This document shows positions 38,856 through 48,558 of a stretch of 54,046 bases of DNA, piece after piece. How positions within the stretch are numbered: position 1 is the stretch's first letter; the number at the start of each line of letters is the position of its first letter. The DNA comes from Phytophthora quininea (taxonomy: Eukaryota; Oomycota; Peronosporomycetes; Peronosporales; Peronosporaceae): assembly GCA_011947345.1 (NCBI GenBank), contig JAAVTG010000027.1, forward strand, positions 1 through 54,046, written 5' to 3'. The notes under the pieces are model-generated. The model saw nothing but the letters and a program-made list of their open reading frames with translations. It ran no database searches and was not told where the DNA came from. Made by a program: the position numbers and the translations under genes.

Positions 38856-38885
38856 GTGGACCACACCAATAGTAGGGTGGTCCAC
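38856..38885. repeat. Inverted repeat GTGGACCAC...GTGGTCCAC
   Basis: Nine-base perfect inverted arms at 38856-38864 and 38877-38885, separated by 12 bases. The arm core is the same as the palindromes at 29547 and 29599. Confidence 0.7.
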
Positions 38886-38969
38886 ACCAAACGTACTTAA
38901 TGAAGAGGTCGACAATAGTCCCCCACACACGTAGTCCACACACAACCAAACCCAAACGCGATGGAGCGT

Positions 38970-41190
38970 GGGAACGTTACCTGCGCTCGCTTGCGAAGAC
39001 GATGCTATACAAGGAGATCCCCAAGGAGTTCGTTTGGAAAGAGAAGCAGTGGGTTCGGCGCAAGCAGTAGAGAGAGGCACTAGAAAGAATAATCCATGTA
39101 ACCTCCCCGGACGCCGAGAAGTTTTTCCTCCGAATACTGCTCTGCAATCGAAGAGGACCTACATCGTTCGAGGATATACGGACAGTTAACGGCGTCGTAT
39201 GTCCCACGTTTTGGGACACAGCGTTACAATTGGGATATCTTGACAACGATCAAGAGTGGGCTGCATGCATGACAGGCTTCAAGTCTTCAGATCCCATACC
39301 AACTTCGACAGCTCTTCAGTACATTGTTAGTGTACTCGATGCCAAGAGATGTCCGTGGGTTGTGGGACCAATTCTATGAGGAATTGAATCGGGATATAGC
39401 GCATAAGCACCGGAACCTCCCCGAGTGTACACGGGAGACTGTGGAGTTGTTTGAGACGCTAAAAAGCGTGAACGATTAGCTAAAGGTGAGTGGGTATGCT
39501 GTGACCGATTTTGACCTTCCGCAGTTAAGTGACTTCCCGAGTTTGGTTCGAGAGTCTCTTCTCGACAACAATCTCATACGCCGCGAGAAAGGCTACAGCG
39601 CAAGGACATTGGAGGCTATTGTTCGCGACGAGACCAAACTCAACGAAGGGCAGAAAGCCGTATTCGACCAGATCATACAAGCCGTCGAAGCCGAGTCAGG
39701 ATATGAGATATCGACGATCAGCGCTTCGCGTAACGACGGGGGCAGTTCATCCACGCGGGAAGTTTCACAAAAGCTTTTCTTTGTTGATGAGCCTGGTGGA
39801 ACGGGAAAGTCTACGTTACTTCGACGCATTTTGGCTAGGGTGTGTCTGGATGGGAAGATTGCACTTGCTGTTGCGTCCAGTGGAATCGCGTCTCTGCTTC
39901 TCATGGGCGGGCGTACGGCGCATTCTACTTTCAAAATTCCGCTGAAACTGGACAAGGACTCTACGTGTTCGATTTTCCAACAATCGCACCTGCGCAAGCT
40001 TATCCAGCAGATCAGTTTGGTCATTTGGGATGAAGCTCCGATGACCCATCGCCACGCGTTTGAGGCTGTCGACCGAATGCTACGGGACATTGCGGATAAC
40101 CCCAGGGAGCCTTTCGGCGGAAAGGTTTTTGTCCTCTCAGGAGATTTCCGCCAGATCCTTCCTGTCGTGAAGAGAGGCACGCCTGCAGAAACGATCAACG
40201 CATGTATAAAGGAATCGCCTCTGTGGAGACACTTTTGCAGGTTCGGTTAACGCAGAACATGCGCATTGGGAGCGAGGGGACAGGAGGAAGCGACGAGGAT
40301 ATCCTCTCTCTCTGATGTTTTGCTTGCCGTTGGGGAGGGTCGGCACAAAAACGTGGTGATCTTGGCAATGACTACATCAAGATTCCTGCTGATATGCTGA
40401 TCCCGAATCCTCCTGTAGAAGACGACGAGGACAAGGAAATAGCTCCAGGGGCAATACCAAGGGGTATAATCCGCATCATTGACGCAATGTATGCCGACGT
40501 TGCGAATCCGGAGATTGCGACGAATGGATATTTTGCCAGTCGGACGGTTTTGACGACTACGAATGAGACGGTACGGAGAATCAACGAGGCAGTCGCAGCT
40601 CGACTTCCGGAGACAGCGCGAGGGTATTTGTCGGTGGACTCGGTGGAGGAAGATGACGGAACGTTGTTCGAGCAGGAGTTTCTCCACTCGGTGAGCATGA
40701 ACGGGATTTCACCTCACAGACTATTGCTCAAGAAGGGGATGCCCATCATGATGATGAGAAATCATGATGATGAGAAATCTGAACCCGGATCTTGGACTGT
40801 GCAACGGGACGCGTCTACGAATCGTCGACTTGAAGGACCACGTCATTCGAGCAACAATTACGACTGGAGAACGAACAGGCCAAGAAGTACTCATCCCGAG
40901 AATTATGTTCGTGAGCGACGACGATAACTCCGATTTCCCCTTCCGGCTACGACGAAAGCAGTTCCCCGTGCAACCAGCATTCACCATGACGATTAACACG
41001 GGCCAAGGTCAGACGGTGTTAAACTTGGGGCTATACTTGGCTCCCCGTGCTGTTCGCATGGCCAGTTGTATGTGGCGTTGTCTTGCGTGACCTCCCGAAG
41101 CTAGTTCAAGGCGTTGATTGAGTATCCAGGGTTCGTAGACCCGGACGGAGGAGTGTACACGAGAAACATCGTGTACACGCAGATTTTTAA
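38970..41190 (+). pseudogene. Helitron PIF1-type helicase, degenerate
   Basis: 38970-39330 reads in broken frames as the Helitron linker region (YKEIPKEFVWKEKQW, RRGPTSFEDIRTVNGV). 39486-40250 is open and has Walker A (PGGTGKST, ~39796), a Thr/Ser box (GRTAHSTF), Walker B (VIWDEAP, ~40022) and SGDFRQILPV. After a frame loss at 40250-40390 the C-terminal half continues (TNETVRRIN, DGTLFEQEFL). A 16-base tandem duplication at 40745-40776 then shifts the frame. The last part has GLCNGTRLRIVDL, FPVQPAFTMTIN and GQGQT. Such helicases unwind DNA during rolling-circle transposition. This one is dead. Confidence 0.85.
40745..40776 (+). repeat. 16-base tandem duplication inside the Helitron helicase
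   Basis: The unit ATCATGATGATGAGAA occurs twice in a row. 16 is not a multiple of 3, so it moves the reading frame by one, exactly where the helicase changes frame. Confidence 0.9.
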
Positions 41191-41402
41191 TTAGGAGTCG
41201 AGGTCCATTGCTAGGCTAGATGTAGTAGCTTGCCACTACGAACTAGAACCAAGCTTTATTTTAGACAAATGGCACTTTTCATGTTTTATAAAATATTTTA
41301 TAAGCCCGTAGTTTTAGATTAAACTACTTACTGATTCGTGTAAAAGCTAACTGAACCCGCCGGAGGCGGGCGGTCCACACAGCTGCATCCAACCATAACC
41401 CA

Positions 41403-41430
41403 CCGCCGCGTAGCGGCGGCGCTCGGCTAG
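41403..41430 (+). other. Helitron 3' terminal hairpin and CTAG end
   Basis: Stem CCGCCGC/GCGGCGG with loop GTA, spacer CGCTCGG, then CTAG, next base T. This fits the CTRR-T rule for Helitron 3' ends. Confidence 0.85.
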
Positions 41431-42139
41431 TGGTCGTCAACAAACAAAGCGTGTATTTAGGGGGGCGAACCTGGCAAAAACAGTGCTTACTTTTGGGATT
41501 CCCTCTGCTCACTTTTTGGGAAAATTTCTGCTCACTTTCAAGTTCGACGCCGAGAATATGACCAATGCTACCGGTGCGCATGCTCCGCCGTGGAAGGCGA
41601 ATCTCGCCCCAGATAGCGTCCCTGCCGCCTCCGCGAGCATGCACATGTAGGCACGAGCAAACACTTCAGCCTGGGTGCCTTCGGTGCAATTTATATGAAC
41701 GTAGGAGCGCAAAGTGGGGGCATTCTAGAACAGCTATACTCATCAATGGAAAAGCAACGCTGGCACGTGTTGTAGCGATATCTGCACCTAATCAGTCTAT
41801 GGTATGTATTCAGAAGGGAAGAGGAACGTGTACATTAATACATTCGAGCGCGGTGGAAGGGGTAAATGCGGCGTAGCTGTCGCCATAGCGCGCCGTCCTC
41901 TCCTTCTTCTGCATCGAGGTGGGGAGGGCTTCCTCCCGAGGTAGTACAGTGTTACCCTGATCTAAGTACGAAATTTGAATATGAGACCCCCACTCGTTTT
42001 GACTCACATCTGCACACTTTTCTTGCTCACAATTTGGGAGATACTCTGCTCTGTTTTTGGGAGGGATTTTGCAGGCTCGACCCCCCTTCCTATTCCTTGC
42101 GCGCCTACTTATTATAGCCCGTGATGTGCCCTGAAAGCG
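41431..42139. other. Intergenic, nothing recognised
   Basis: Short chance frames only, no domain, no clear repeat. Confidence 0.3.
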
Positions 42140-42462
42140 TCAATTTTTGGGTTCCTTGGCCTTCCTGTCCTTGTGCAACCGCTTCAGCTTCGTGATGAAC
42201 ATAGCCGAGAATCCGGCGGCCGCAAGTTTCTTCTCGTTCTCCTCCCAGCCGCGTATGACCTGCCCTCGAAGTTTCGCGAAGTTGAGGATTCCAGGACTGG
42301 GTCCTCGTCCTAGCCGTCTCGACGGGGTTTCAGTTTCGGGGTTGGTCGGGTAGTCGAGTTCGTAGGTAGTTCCCCGCAGCGTTTTCGTCATCACAGATTC
42401 ATCAGCAGCGGAGACAGCGACAAAGATGGTCGAATGACAAGGAAGACGAAACTGACTCGCAT
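42140..42462 (-). pseudogene. Small secreted effector-like family, member 4 (frameshift in leader)
   Basis: ATG 42462 starts MRVSFVFLV, then the frame is lost within the signal-peptide core. The continuation TIFVAVSAADESV reads in the neighbouring frame and carries on to 42140. The mature part has LRGTT, PSRRLGRGPSPG and the C-terminal module GWEENEKKLAAAGFSAMFITKLKRL. The position of the break is like that of member 1. Probably a pseudogene unless the indel is an error. Confidence 0.6.
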
Positions 42463-42893
42463 GGCGGTTGGACTTGATGTCGGGAAAGTTGAAATGAACG
42501 GCTGGAAGGTATTGTGTTCGGGTGGACGGGGGAAAAAGAAGAAACGATTCACCCGTATTCTTGATGATGAATTGTCGTGTTTACGGGGTGCTCGAGCGAA
42601 CTTGATCAACATTAACCCTTGACCAGTCCCACAGCTTTATCTCTTCACGTCATTTTGACGAGTTTTCAGATGATTGGGCTACCTCATTACTGCGCTCCGT
42701 ATTGTACTGGCCATAAAAGTTGATACCGCAGAGCGATGTTGGCCCACGCCGACGTCCGTTACTCGGCTAATATTGGCCATTTGAGGCTGTTTAGACCCGC
42801 AACATGATCCTGAAACACTCCTCTATCTACTCCACAAGGCCTCTTCGTGCCGTTCTGAGTGCCAGCATAGCGAGGGGAAGAAGACCAGTGAAG

Positions 42894-42902
42894 CCGAGGA
42901 TG
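42894..42902 (+). repeat. Merlin target site duplication (left), CCGAGGATG
   Basis: Nine bases directly before the left inverted repeat, repeated at 44413-44421. Merlin elements make 8-9 base duplications. Confidence 0.88.
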
Positions 42903-42930
42903 GGCTCTCCTGAAGACTGAGCCCGCTTTT
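42903..42930 (+). repeat. Merlin left terminal inverted repeat
   Basis: GGCTCTCCTGAAGACTGAGC and following bases; pairs with 44385-44412. Confidence 0.88.
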
Positions 42931-42995
42931 TCAGAACGTTTCAGAATTTAGAAAGGCTGTTTATTCATTTCTTAAAATGGCAAAAACTAGTCCGT

Positions 42996-44115
42996 TCAGA
43001 AGCTGACCGGCTTGTGGTCGAGGCGGAAAAACCAACTGCGCCACATATACTCGTCAAGGTAGGCATCGAGGCGGTCATTCCGCATTCCGCGCATCACTTT
43101 AATGTGGCGTTTTATACGCGTCTCCCACAGGCCCTCAACAGAGTTAGTGTGCGTTCCGGTAAGAGAGTCAACAAAGTTTTGTGTGTGGTTCACCCAGCTG
43201 TGGGAATACCGCATGCTTCGAAGCGTGCGGTTATTCTCAAGCGTGTGCCATTTGTCGCCCCGCTCGCATACGTACGTAGCAAACATATCTGACATGATAT
43301 GGGTACTAGAAAAAGAAAGTTAGCAAAAAATAATGCATAATTAAAAGCAATACTCGCCCTGGCCTAATAAACTTCTTGATAAGTGAGAGTAGCGTTTGCT
43401 TCGTGCGCTTGTCGTACACGATGCGGCCAAACCAACGGCCGCTTCCTCTTTCGACGCCGCCAAAGAGCCAGAACTCCTCGTAGCTCCTTCCCCGGTTGTA
43501 CTTTCGCTTCTTCGCCAAATTAGTCTCATCTATTTCGACTATTTGGCTCTCTCCTCCGATCTAAACATTAGATACCATCCTATTAGCAACACAATAGCAA
43601 CATAAAGTGCACGGTAACACTTACTTACCTGGAAATTGGCCTTGTATAGCTCTTTGGAGCACGTAGACCGGCAGTAGTCGTAGTACTCATGCACAGACCG
43701 CTCTGACGTCCCAGCTAACTCGGCCGCCTGAACATGAGATAACCTCATGCACCACACAAGCAGTAGCCGTACCGAGCTGCGCAACTTAAGGTTCATCCCG
43801 TTGAAAAGGAGTTGGTCAGCAAGCTCTTGCTGACCTCCTTGCCGTCGGGGTGCTTCGTTCTACGGCAGCACCTCCACCGCTTTCTGGTTGGGGCTTGCCG
43901 CATGGGGCGGAAACACACGGGGCAGTACTTCTGCCTGTCGATCAGGCTAACCTCCTGACACCACCGGATGCAGAGAGTCTCATCGCTCGTGATCTTGAGT
44001 ACGTGGTCTAGAGCGAAGAGGCTCTCGGCCTCTAGATGGTACAGGTAGGGAGAGGCCGGGGTCTAGCTGTCTGGCTGTCTACTGCTGGCTGGCTGGTGGG
44101 GCTGGTGGAAGTCAT
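42996..44115 (-). CDS. Merlin (ISXO2/IS1595-like) transposase
   Basis: Minus-strand gene. Upstream sequence (about 43800-44020) has a zinc ribbon (YCPVCFRPM...RWRCCRR), then a one-base deletion in CCTTTTC near 43810 before NGMNLKLRSS. An HTH-like segment (LSHVQAAELAGTSERSVHEYY) runs to 43629. Intron 43561-43628 (68 bases, GTAAGT...TTTAG). Exon 43358-43560 has the first acidic motif VEIDETNLAKKRKYNRG. Intron 43306-43357 has a GC donor (GCGAGT) and TAG acceptor; phases fit exactly. Exon 42996-43305 has HIMSDMFATY (second Asp), VNHTQNFVD and HTNSVEGLW (Glu), then LDEYMWR. It cuts at the inverted repeats. The start codon is uncertain; ATG 44115 is one possibility but needs another shift. Confidence 0.82.
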
Positions 44116-44384
44116 GGGGAGGGAGCTGGTGTAGTGGCTGGGTGTTGGCGGCGCAAGAAAGACAATGATTGAGTTTGAGCCATTCGTTTGGCGGGCTCAC
44201 ACTGTGCGACCTATACAAAAACCAAGTAGTATTAGTTTCTCCGTGATTGCGAATTTCGCCCAAAAGCGGGCTCAGGTCGCGGAAATTGAGTGGGTGAGGG
44301 ACGTCGATTCAATGTGGTGTGGCTCCACAAAATGGGTTTATCTATGTGTTTGACTTCACCATTTTTAGATTTTTTCTAGATTTA

Positions 44385-44412
44385 GAAAAGCGGGCTTAGT
44401 CTTCAGGAGACC
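44385..44412 (-). repeat. Merlin right terminal inverted repeat
   Basis: Reverse complement begins GGTCTCCTGAAGACTAAGC; matches the left end with two mismatches. Confidence 0.88.
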
Positions 44413-44421
44413 CCGAGGATG
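44413..44421 (+). repeat. Merlin target site duplication (right), CCGAGGATG
   Basis: Identical to 42894-42902. Confidence 0.88.
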
Positions 44422-45565
44422 CGATGATTGTGAGTGCCTACAAGTATTCCCTCAAAAGTCGAGAAGGAGAGCCTCGAGGGGCGGGGCGGACACGGGAACT
44501 TGTCCACAAATGCATTGGGACTCCAACAACAACCATTTCGCGCGTGTGGGGAGCCTGCGAGGCGAGTGAGAAGGCCGAAAGTGTCGAGGTTGGTGCTCTG
44601 CGACTTGCCAACCCTAACTATTAGCTACCTCCCGTAACTTATAAGGTCTATTTTGCAGGTACAGGGTGAAGAGGGAAACAGTAGAATTAACAGTGGAAAG
44701 GTGCATACAGGGAAGTGCAAAGGGAAGAGGACAAGAACCTCCGCGCGCTAGAGGATGAAGCCATCGAGTGTGCGGATGCTGGAGAAGGGAGATCGCCAGC
44801 GACAGTCAAGATGAGGACCTATAAGATTTAATACAAGAGCAGCTCCTCAGATTTGGCGTGATGCAATCATCATTTTGCTGTTTAGTCGAGTTGACGCCTC
44901 AAAACCCTAAATTTACCCTAAACACAAGATGTTTTGGCATCTGTTCCACTTCTGGGCCAATGAAAGCCTCAGGTTTTGATGAATGATCGGTTAGCCCTGA
45001 TGAAGCCCTTTCCCCAAACTTTTGGCTGGCCGAGAAAGGTTTTGGAGCGGCTGTAGCTCAAAGACGACGCAGAATTGGCCAAATCTGACCTCAAAATCGG
45101 AATCTACGCACGCGAATTCCCTTATATCTAACTATCGTATATGGAAAGTCACCATCTTCTTGGCGAAAAACGCCATAGAGTTACGGTATCAACTATTTTG
45201 GCCAGTACAATAGTTGGTGCTGTGACCCCATCGAACGAGGAGCGAAAATGGCACAAAGGTTTTTACCTAGCGGAGTAATACGATCTGTTCACGACCGCAC
45301 GTTCGTCAAAAAGCTACAAGCAGCAAAAGATGAAACAATCACAGCTCAGAAGACGACCATGATCATGGCAGTCTACACCTGTGGATGCATTGTTGTCGAG
45401 TTTCTCGATACGTAAAGGTATGGGATCAGCTACGAGAGTTGATTACCTGTTTCACGTTATCGCTTCAGGAACAGTGTAACCAAATGCTAGTGCCCGGCCC
45501 GTATGTTGCTTTCCTTCTCCATCCTGGCGATTTACCGCACTCGCAAAGTGGACTGCAGCTACAAT
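44422..45565. other. Intergenic, nothing recognised
   Basis: Short frames without family resemblance. No repeat with defined ends found. Confidence 0.3.
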
Positions 45566-46206
45566 ATGTCTCGCCATAACGTCCTCCTTGTGGCGACCGT
45601 CGCCCTTCTCTCTGTCGGCAGCGTTCTTTTGGTATCGGCTTGAACGGATCGCACTAAGGGCAACCTGCTGCGAGGCGTTGAAAGTTCTGCGGACACAGCC
45701 GAATAGAGAGGCTTCAAGTCGGCCCTGTCGTCGCTCTAAATCTTTGAGCAACCTGGCTGATGCGCAGATGAGAGCCCACCCAAATTACTCCTACATACCA
45801 ACTTTCGTGAAGAAGACCAAAGGGTTCCGACTACTGAACTGGTTGCATACTACCTACACGACGACGTGCGAGGTGTGGGTGGTGTTGGGGCTCAACGACA
45901 TCGCGGGCGCGCGATTACTCCACAGCAAGGAGTGTGGCATGCACAAGAAGCCCGCGGCGATGTTCAACGAGCACATCAACACGTTGTCCCAGTCGGGCTA
46001 GCACCTTCCGACGACCATCAACAAGTCCAACACAAAAATGTCGGTGTGGATAGTTGTGAATAGAGACCGTCACAACGTCAAGAAGGCGCTGTCGAGGCGA
46101 ACTACTCCGAGCAAAGGTTTCAGGCGAGGACATGTACTACCAATTCTACCTCCGCAAGTTGAAGAAAAGGCCGCTGCAAGAGCACCTGAAAGCAGCTCGC
46201 CGGTGA
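45566..46206 (+). pseudogene. RXLR-like effector pseudogene C
   Basis: ATG 45566 starts a signal peptide (MSRHNVLLVATVALLSVGS) followed directly by TGA. The same frame then shows GNLLRGVESSADTAE and another stop just before RGF, i.e. an RXLR-like region with a dEER-like end. Later frames show helical sequence typical of effectors (NDIAGARLLHSKE, FNEHINTLSQSG, and MYYQFYLRKLKKRPLQEHL) down to TGA 46204-46206. At least two stops and several frame changes, so it is dead. The long C-terminal region sets it apart from the small effector family. Confidence 0.65.
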
Positions 46207-46683
46207 AACGTGTTCGAGCATACATCCAGTTCGGTATTCGTCGTGTTGTCCACGCACCCTAGGCGAAGAAAGCACGCAATCCCCGATCACGTACGGGAAT
46301 CATGATGCCCAGTATATTCTGGCATCTCGTCGGATAGTTTATCATGACATGCTTCAGAATCGTGGACAACACTTTGTAGTGAACACACTGCACAAATTGC
46401 ACCAAGCCATTGCCCCCGCCTCGAAGGAAAGCTGTACAGTATCTACACCTGTAGCGTATACGTGTACGCGGTAACAGCGTATGTCTATTATACTTTTCGT
46501 CACCAGCAAGCGATTTTCTGCTTGTCTGTGAGAACAAAAGCTGTGCTGCCCACCATACGATGATGGCTAACCGGATCGGCTCTAAGCGCTAACGTTCAAT
46601 GATTGACAGCTCAATTCGAGGCGTTCACTTTCCAACCTTCCGTCAGGCGCACAAGTAACTTCGTACAGCATCAGCAGCAGCCA
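46207..46683. other. Intergenic, nothing recognised
   Basis: No coding or structural feature identified. Confidence 0.3.
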
Positions 46684-47130
46684 TGCTTCAGCTTCGTCTT
46701 CCTGTTGGTTGCCGTCGCCGTCCTCTTCGCGGTGTCATCCGCTAATGAATTTGTCAAGACCAAAACGATGTTACGGAGCTAGAGAGCTTTACGGCGGCAG
46801 TGGGGCAGCGACACCGTCCGATGAAGAGCGCATAGGAAAGACAGGTGAAGATGCGACGGTCAAAACGACTCTCAGGACCAACACCGAGCCCGATAGCCCC
46901 TCGAAACGGCTAACTAAGCCGTCTTTAGCGGACGAAGAGCGAGGACAGTACTATTTTTCTACCTCTCATCGAATGCCTTCCGCACTCAGTCCAGGCAACC
47001 AAAACATCGCGAGATTTCGGACCAAAACCCTTCAAGAATGGGCAAAAAGAGGAGGTTCAGAGCCACGTGGTTTTCAGCCGTATTCGTCAAGAAGCTGCAA
47101 AGACGGCAGAAATCGGATAATGCTAAGGGA
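46684..47130 (+). pseudogene. Small secreted effector-like family, member 5 (degenerate)
   Basis: ATG 46684, then an immediate frame change before a signal-peptide core (FSFVFLLVAVAVLFAVSSAN). Later pieces match the family: LRTNTEPDSPSKRLTKP, LADEERGQ (a clear dEER-like motif), ARFRTKTLQEWAK, and in yet another frame TWFSAVFVKKLQR. Several stops and shifts; not a working gene. It carries the best-preserved DEER of the family and is on the opposite strand to the other members. Confidence 0.6.
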
Positions 47131-47283
47131 ACGCAATAAATCAAGGGATCGACGCAGCCGCAGCATGTGGGGAATATGTAAGGCTGGCGTTGCGAGGTCG
47201 AGGAATACCGAGGCGTCTCACAAATACATAGCTATGCAGTCGCTTTTTTTTTTTGTCCGCATAATTTTCTTGAGCTGGTTGAG

Positions 47284-47360
47284 CTACTTGTAGTTCTGCA
47301 ATTTCTGAAGATGCTGCAGCTTCTTGACGAACTGGACGATGCTCAGGAGCAGAAAACCAT
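47284..47360 (-). pseudogene. Small effector family, member 6 (C-terminal fragment)
   Basis: A short minus-strand stretch reading FVKKLQHLQKLQNYK and then stop, matching the C-terminal module of members 1, 2, 4 and 5. No N-terminal part is recognisable upstream. Lies 150 bases beyond member 5 in the opposite orientation. Confidence 0.45.
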
Positions 47361-48393
47361 GCATGGCAATCGATTTTGGCGAGTTCGGGGATGGCAAAGT
47401 GAACTTCGAGTCTTGTCAATACACTCCCAAGGCACAGCGTAGACTGGGAGCGGGGTGGTCATACTGCCGAATTACTCCACGAAAGACTTGTACCAAACAA
47501 CAACGTTTGATACGTTTCTCTACTTCTCTAAGATTCGTCCTGTTCTCTTGATAAATGCAGCATATGCGAGCAATTCACAAACAGCAAAGTACTCTTGCCC
47601 GTTGGGGTCTCTATAAACGAGTTGTGTGCCTAAGTGAAAATAATTCCAGGCTCCAGCTTGCTGTACGTGCCTGCAGAATCCCACCGAAACTCCAGGCATT
47701 TTTCAGTTCGCTGAATTGGTTTAACTCGAGGTTTTGCCCTATCGTGTCAATTGACCCTGGAAAAATTTGGAGGAGCAAGTTGCTGAATTTCAGGTACTGG
47801 ATACGCGAAGCCCAGCAAGTCTGGCGAAGCCCCTGGGGTCAGGGTCAAACGCCTTTCGGGCGCTCTGTCGGACAATAGCAAAACATAAAAGTTATGTTTT
47901 GTCGACTTTCTCGGTGCCAATAGCGACTGGCCATCTTCAACGGCATTTTTCACGGACGTCTGCTCCGAGATTCATCCAATACTTGGGATGAAAGTGCTAC
48001 CGCATGACATTCTCGTGCTCTACCATCAAATGAGCCGATTATTTCAGCGCTTACTACCGCATCCGGACGAAGGAGGAATGCAGGAAGTAAGAAACACGAA
48101 TTCACCACCGATATTTGGAATCAAGCTAAGCAGCTGTCTCCCAACAGAACCAACTACGCGATTCTTCCCAAATTTGCGATCGCAAGACTGGAAGGTGATT
48201 CTCCAGCAAGTTCCGGAGTTGATGCATCATCCGATGGAAGACCTGGGGTGTCCTCGACAAAGGATTCATGAAACCTTGTCCAGTGTGACTTCTCTACGTG
48301 GATATCTACTGCCGGTAATTCATGATGTGATAGTACGAATGTTCTTCGGAGACCTCACAGTCGGATGAGGAATCCGCTAAACAGTTAATCAAT
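47361..48393. other. Intergenic, nothing certain
   Basis: Open frames at 47988-48368 (plus, 126 codons) and 47747-47953 (minus) show no recognisable domain. They could be chance frames. Confidence 0.3.
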
Positions 48394-48558
48394 TCAATGT
48401 CCTCCCTCGTCCGCCGGAGATGTCTCGGCTAGCTGTCTCGAGGGGTTTCCAGGATTGGTGGTGGTCCTGAGGATTGGTTTGGCCGCCACACCTTCATCAG
48501 CAGATGAAACGCTGAAACGAATCGCCGTGGTGACCACGAACGCAAAGTGGAAACGCAT
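48394..48558 (-). pseudogene. Small secreted effector-like family, member 7 (truncated)
   Basis: 54 residues from ATG 48558: leader MRFHFAFVVTTAIRFSVSSA, then LRTTTNPGNPSRQLAETSP and ADEGGH before the stop. The RQL and ADEG stretch line up with the RXLX and DEER region of the family. The C-terminal module is lost. Confidence 0.58.

Larger units (their letters stand above)
38668..41430 (+). mobile_element. Helitron, truncated, with canonical 3' terminus
   Basis: The 3' end is textbook: a 7-base stem hairpin CCGCCGC-GTA-GCGGCGG (41403-41419), 7 bases, then CTAG (41427-41430) followed by host T. The helicase ORF lies upstream. The 5' end is less sure; TCTTAAGACTACTACT at 38668, preceded by A, is a candidate because Helitrons start with TC after an A. 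The Rep (rolling-circle) domain is absent, so this is an internally deleted copy. Confidence 0.8.
42903..44412 (-). mobile_element. Complete Merlin-superfamily DNA transposon
   Basis: 1510 bases. Terminal inverted repeats of about 27 bases start GG[C/G]TCTCCTGAAGACT and continue [G/A]AGCCCGCTTTT, with two mismatches between ends. The flanking 9-base duplication is perfect. It encodes one ISXO2/IS1595-type transposase on the minus strand with two introns and one apparent one-base deletion. Ends and duplication are well preserved, so insertion is relatively young. Confidence 0.92.

Noticed and set aside
44422..44640. Two overlapping plus ORFs after the Merlin element
   Set aside because: Mutually out of frame, short, no recognisable domain.
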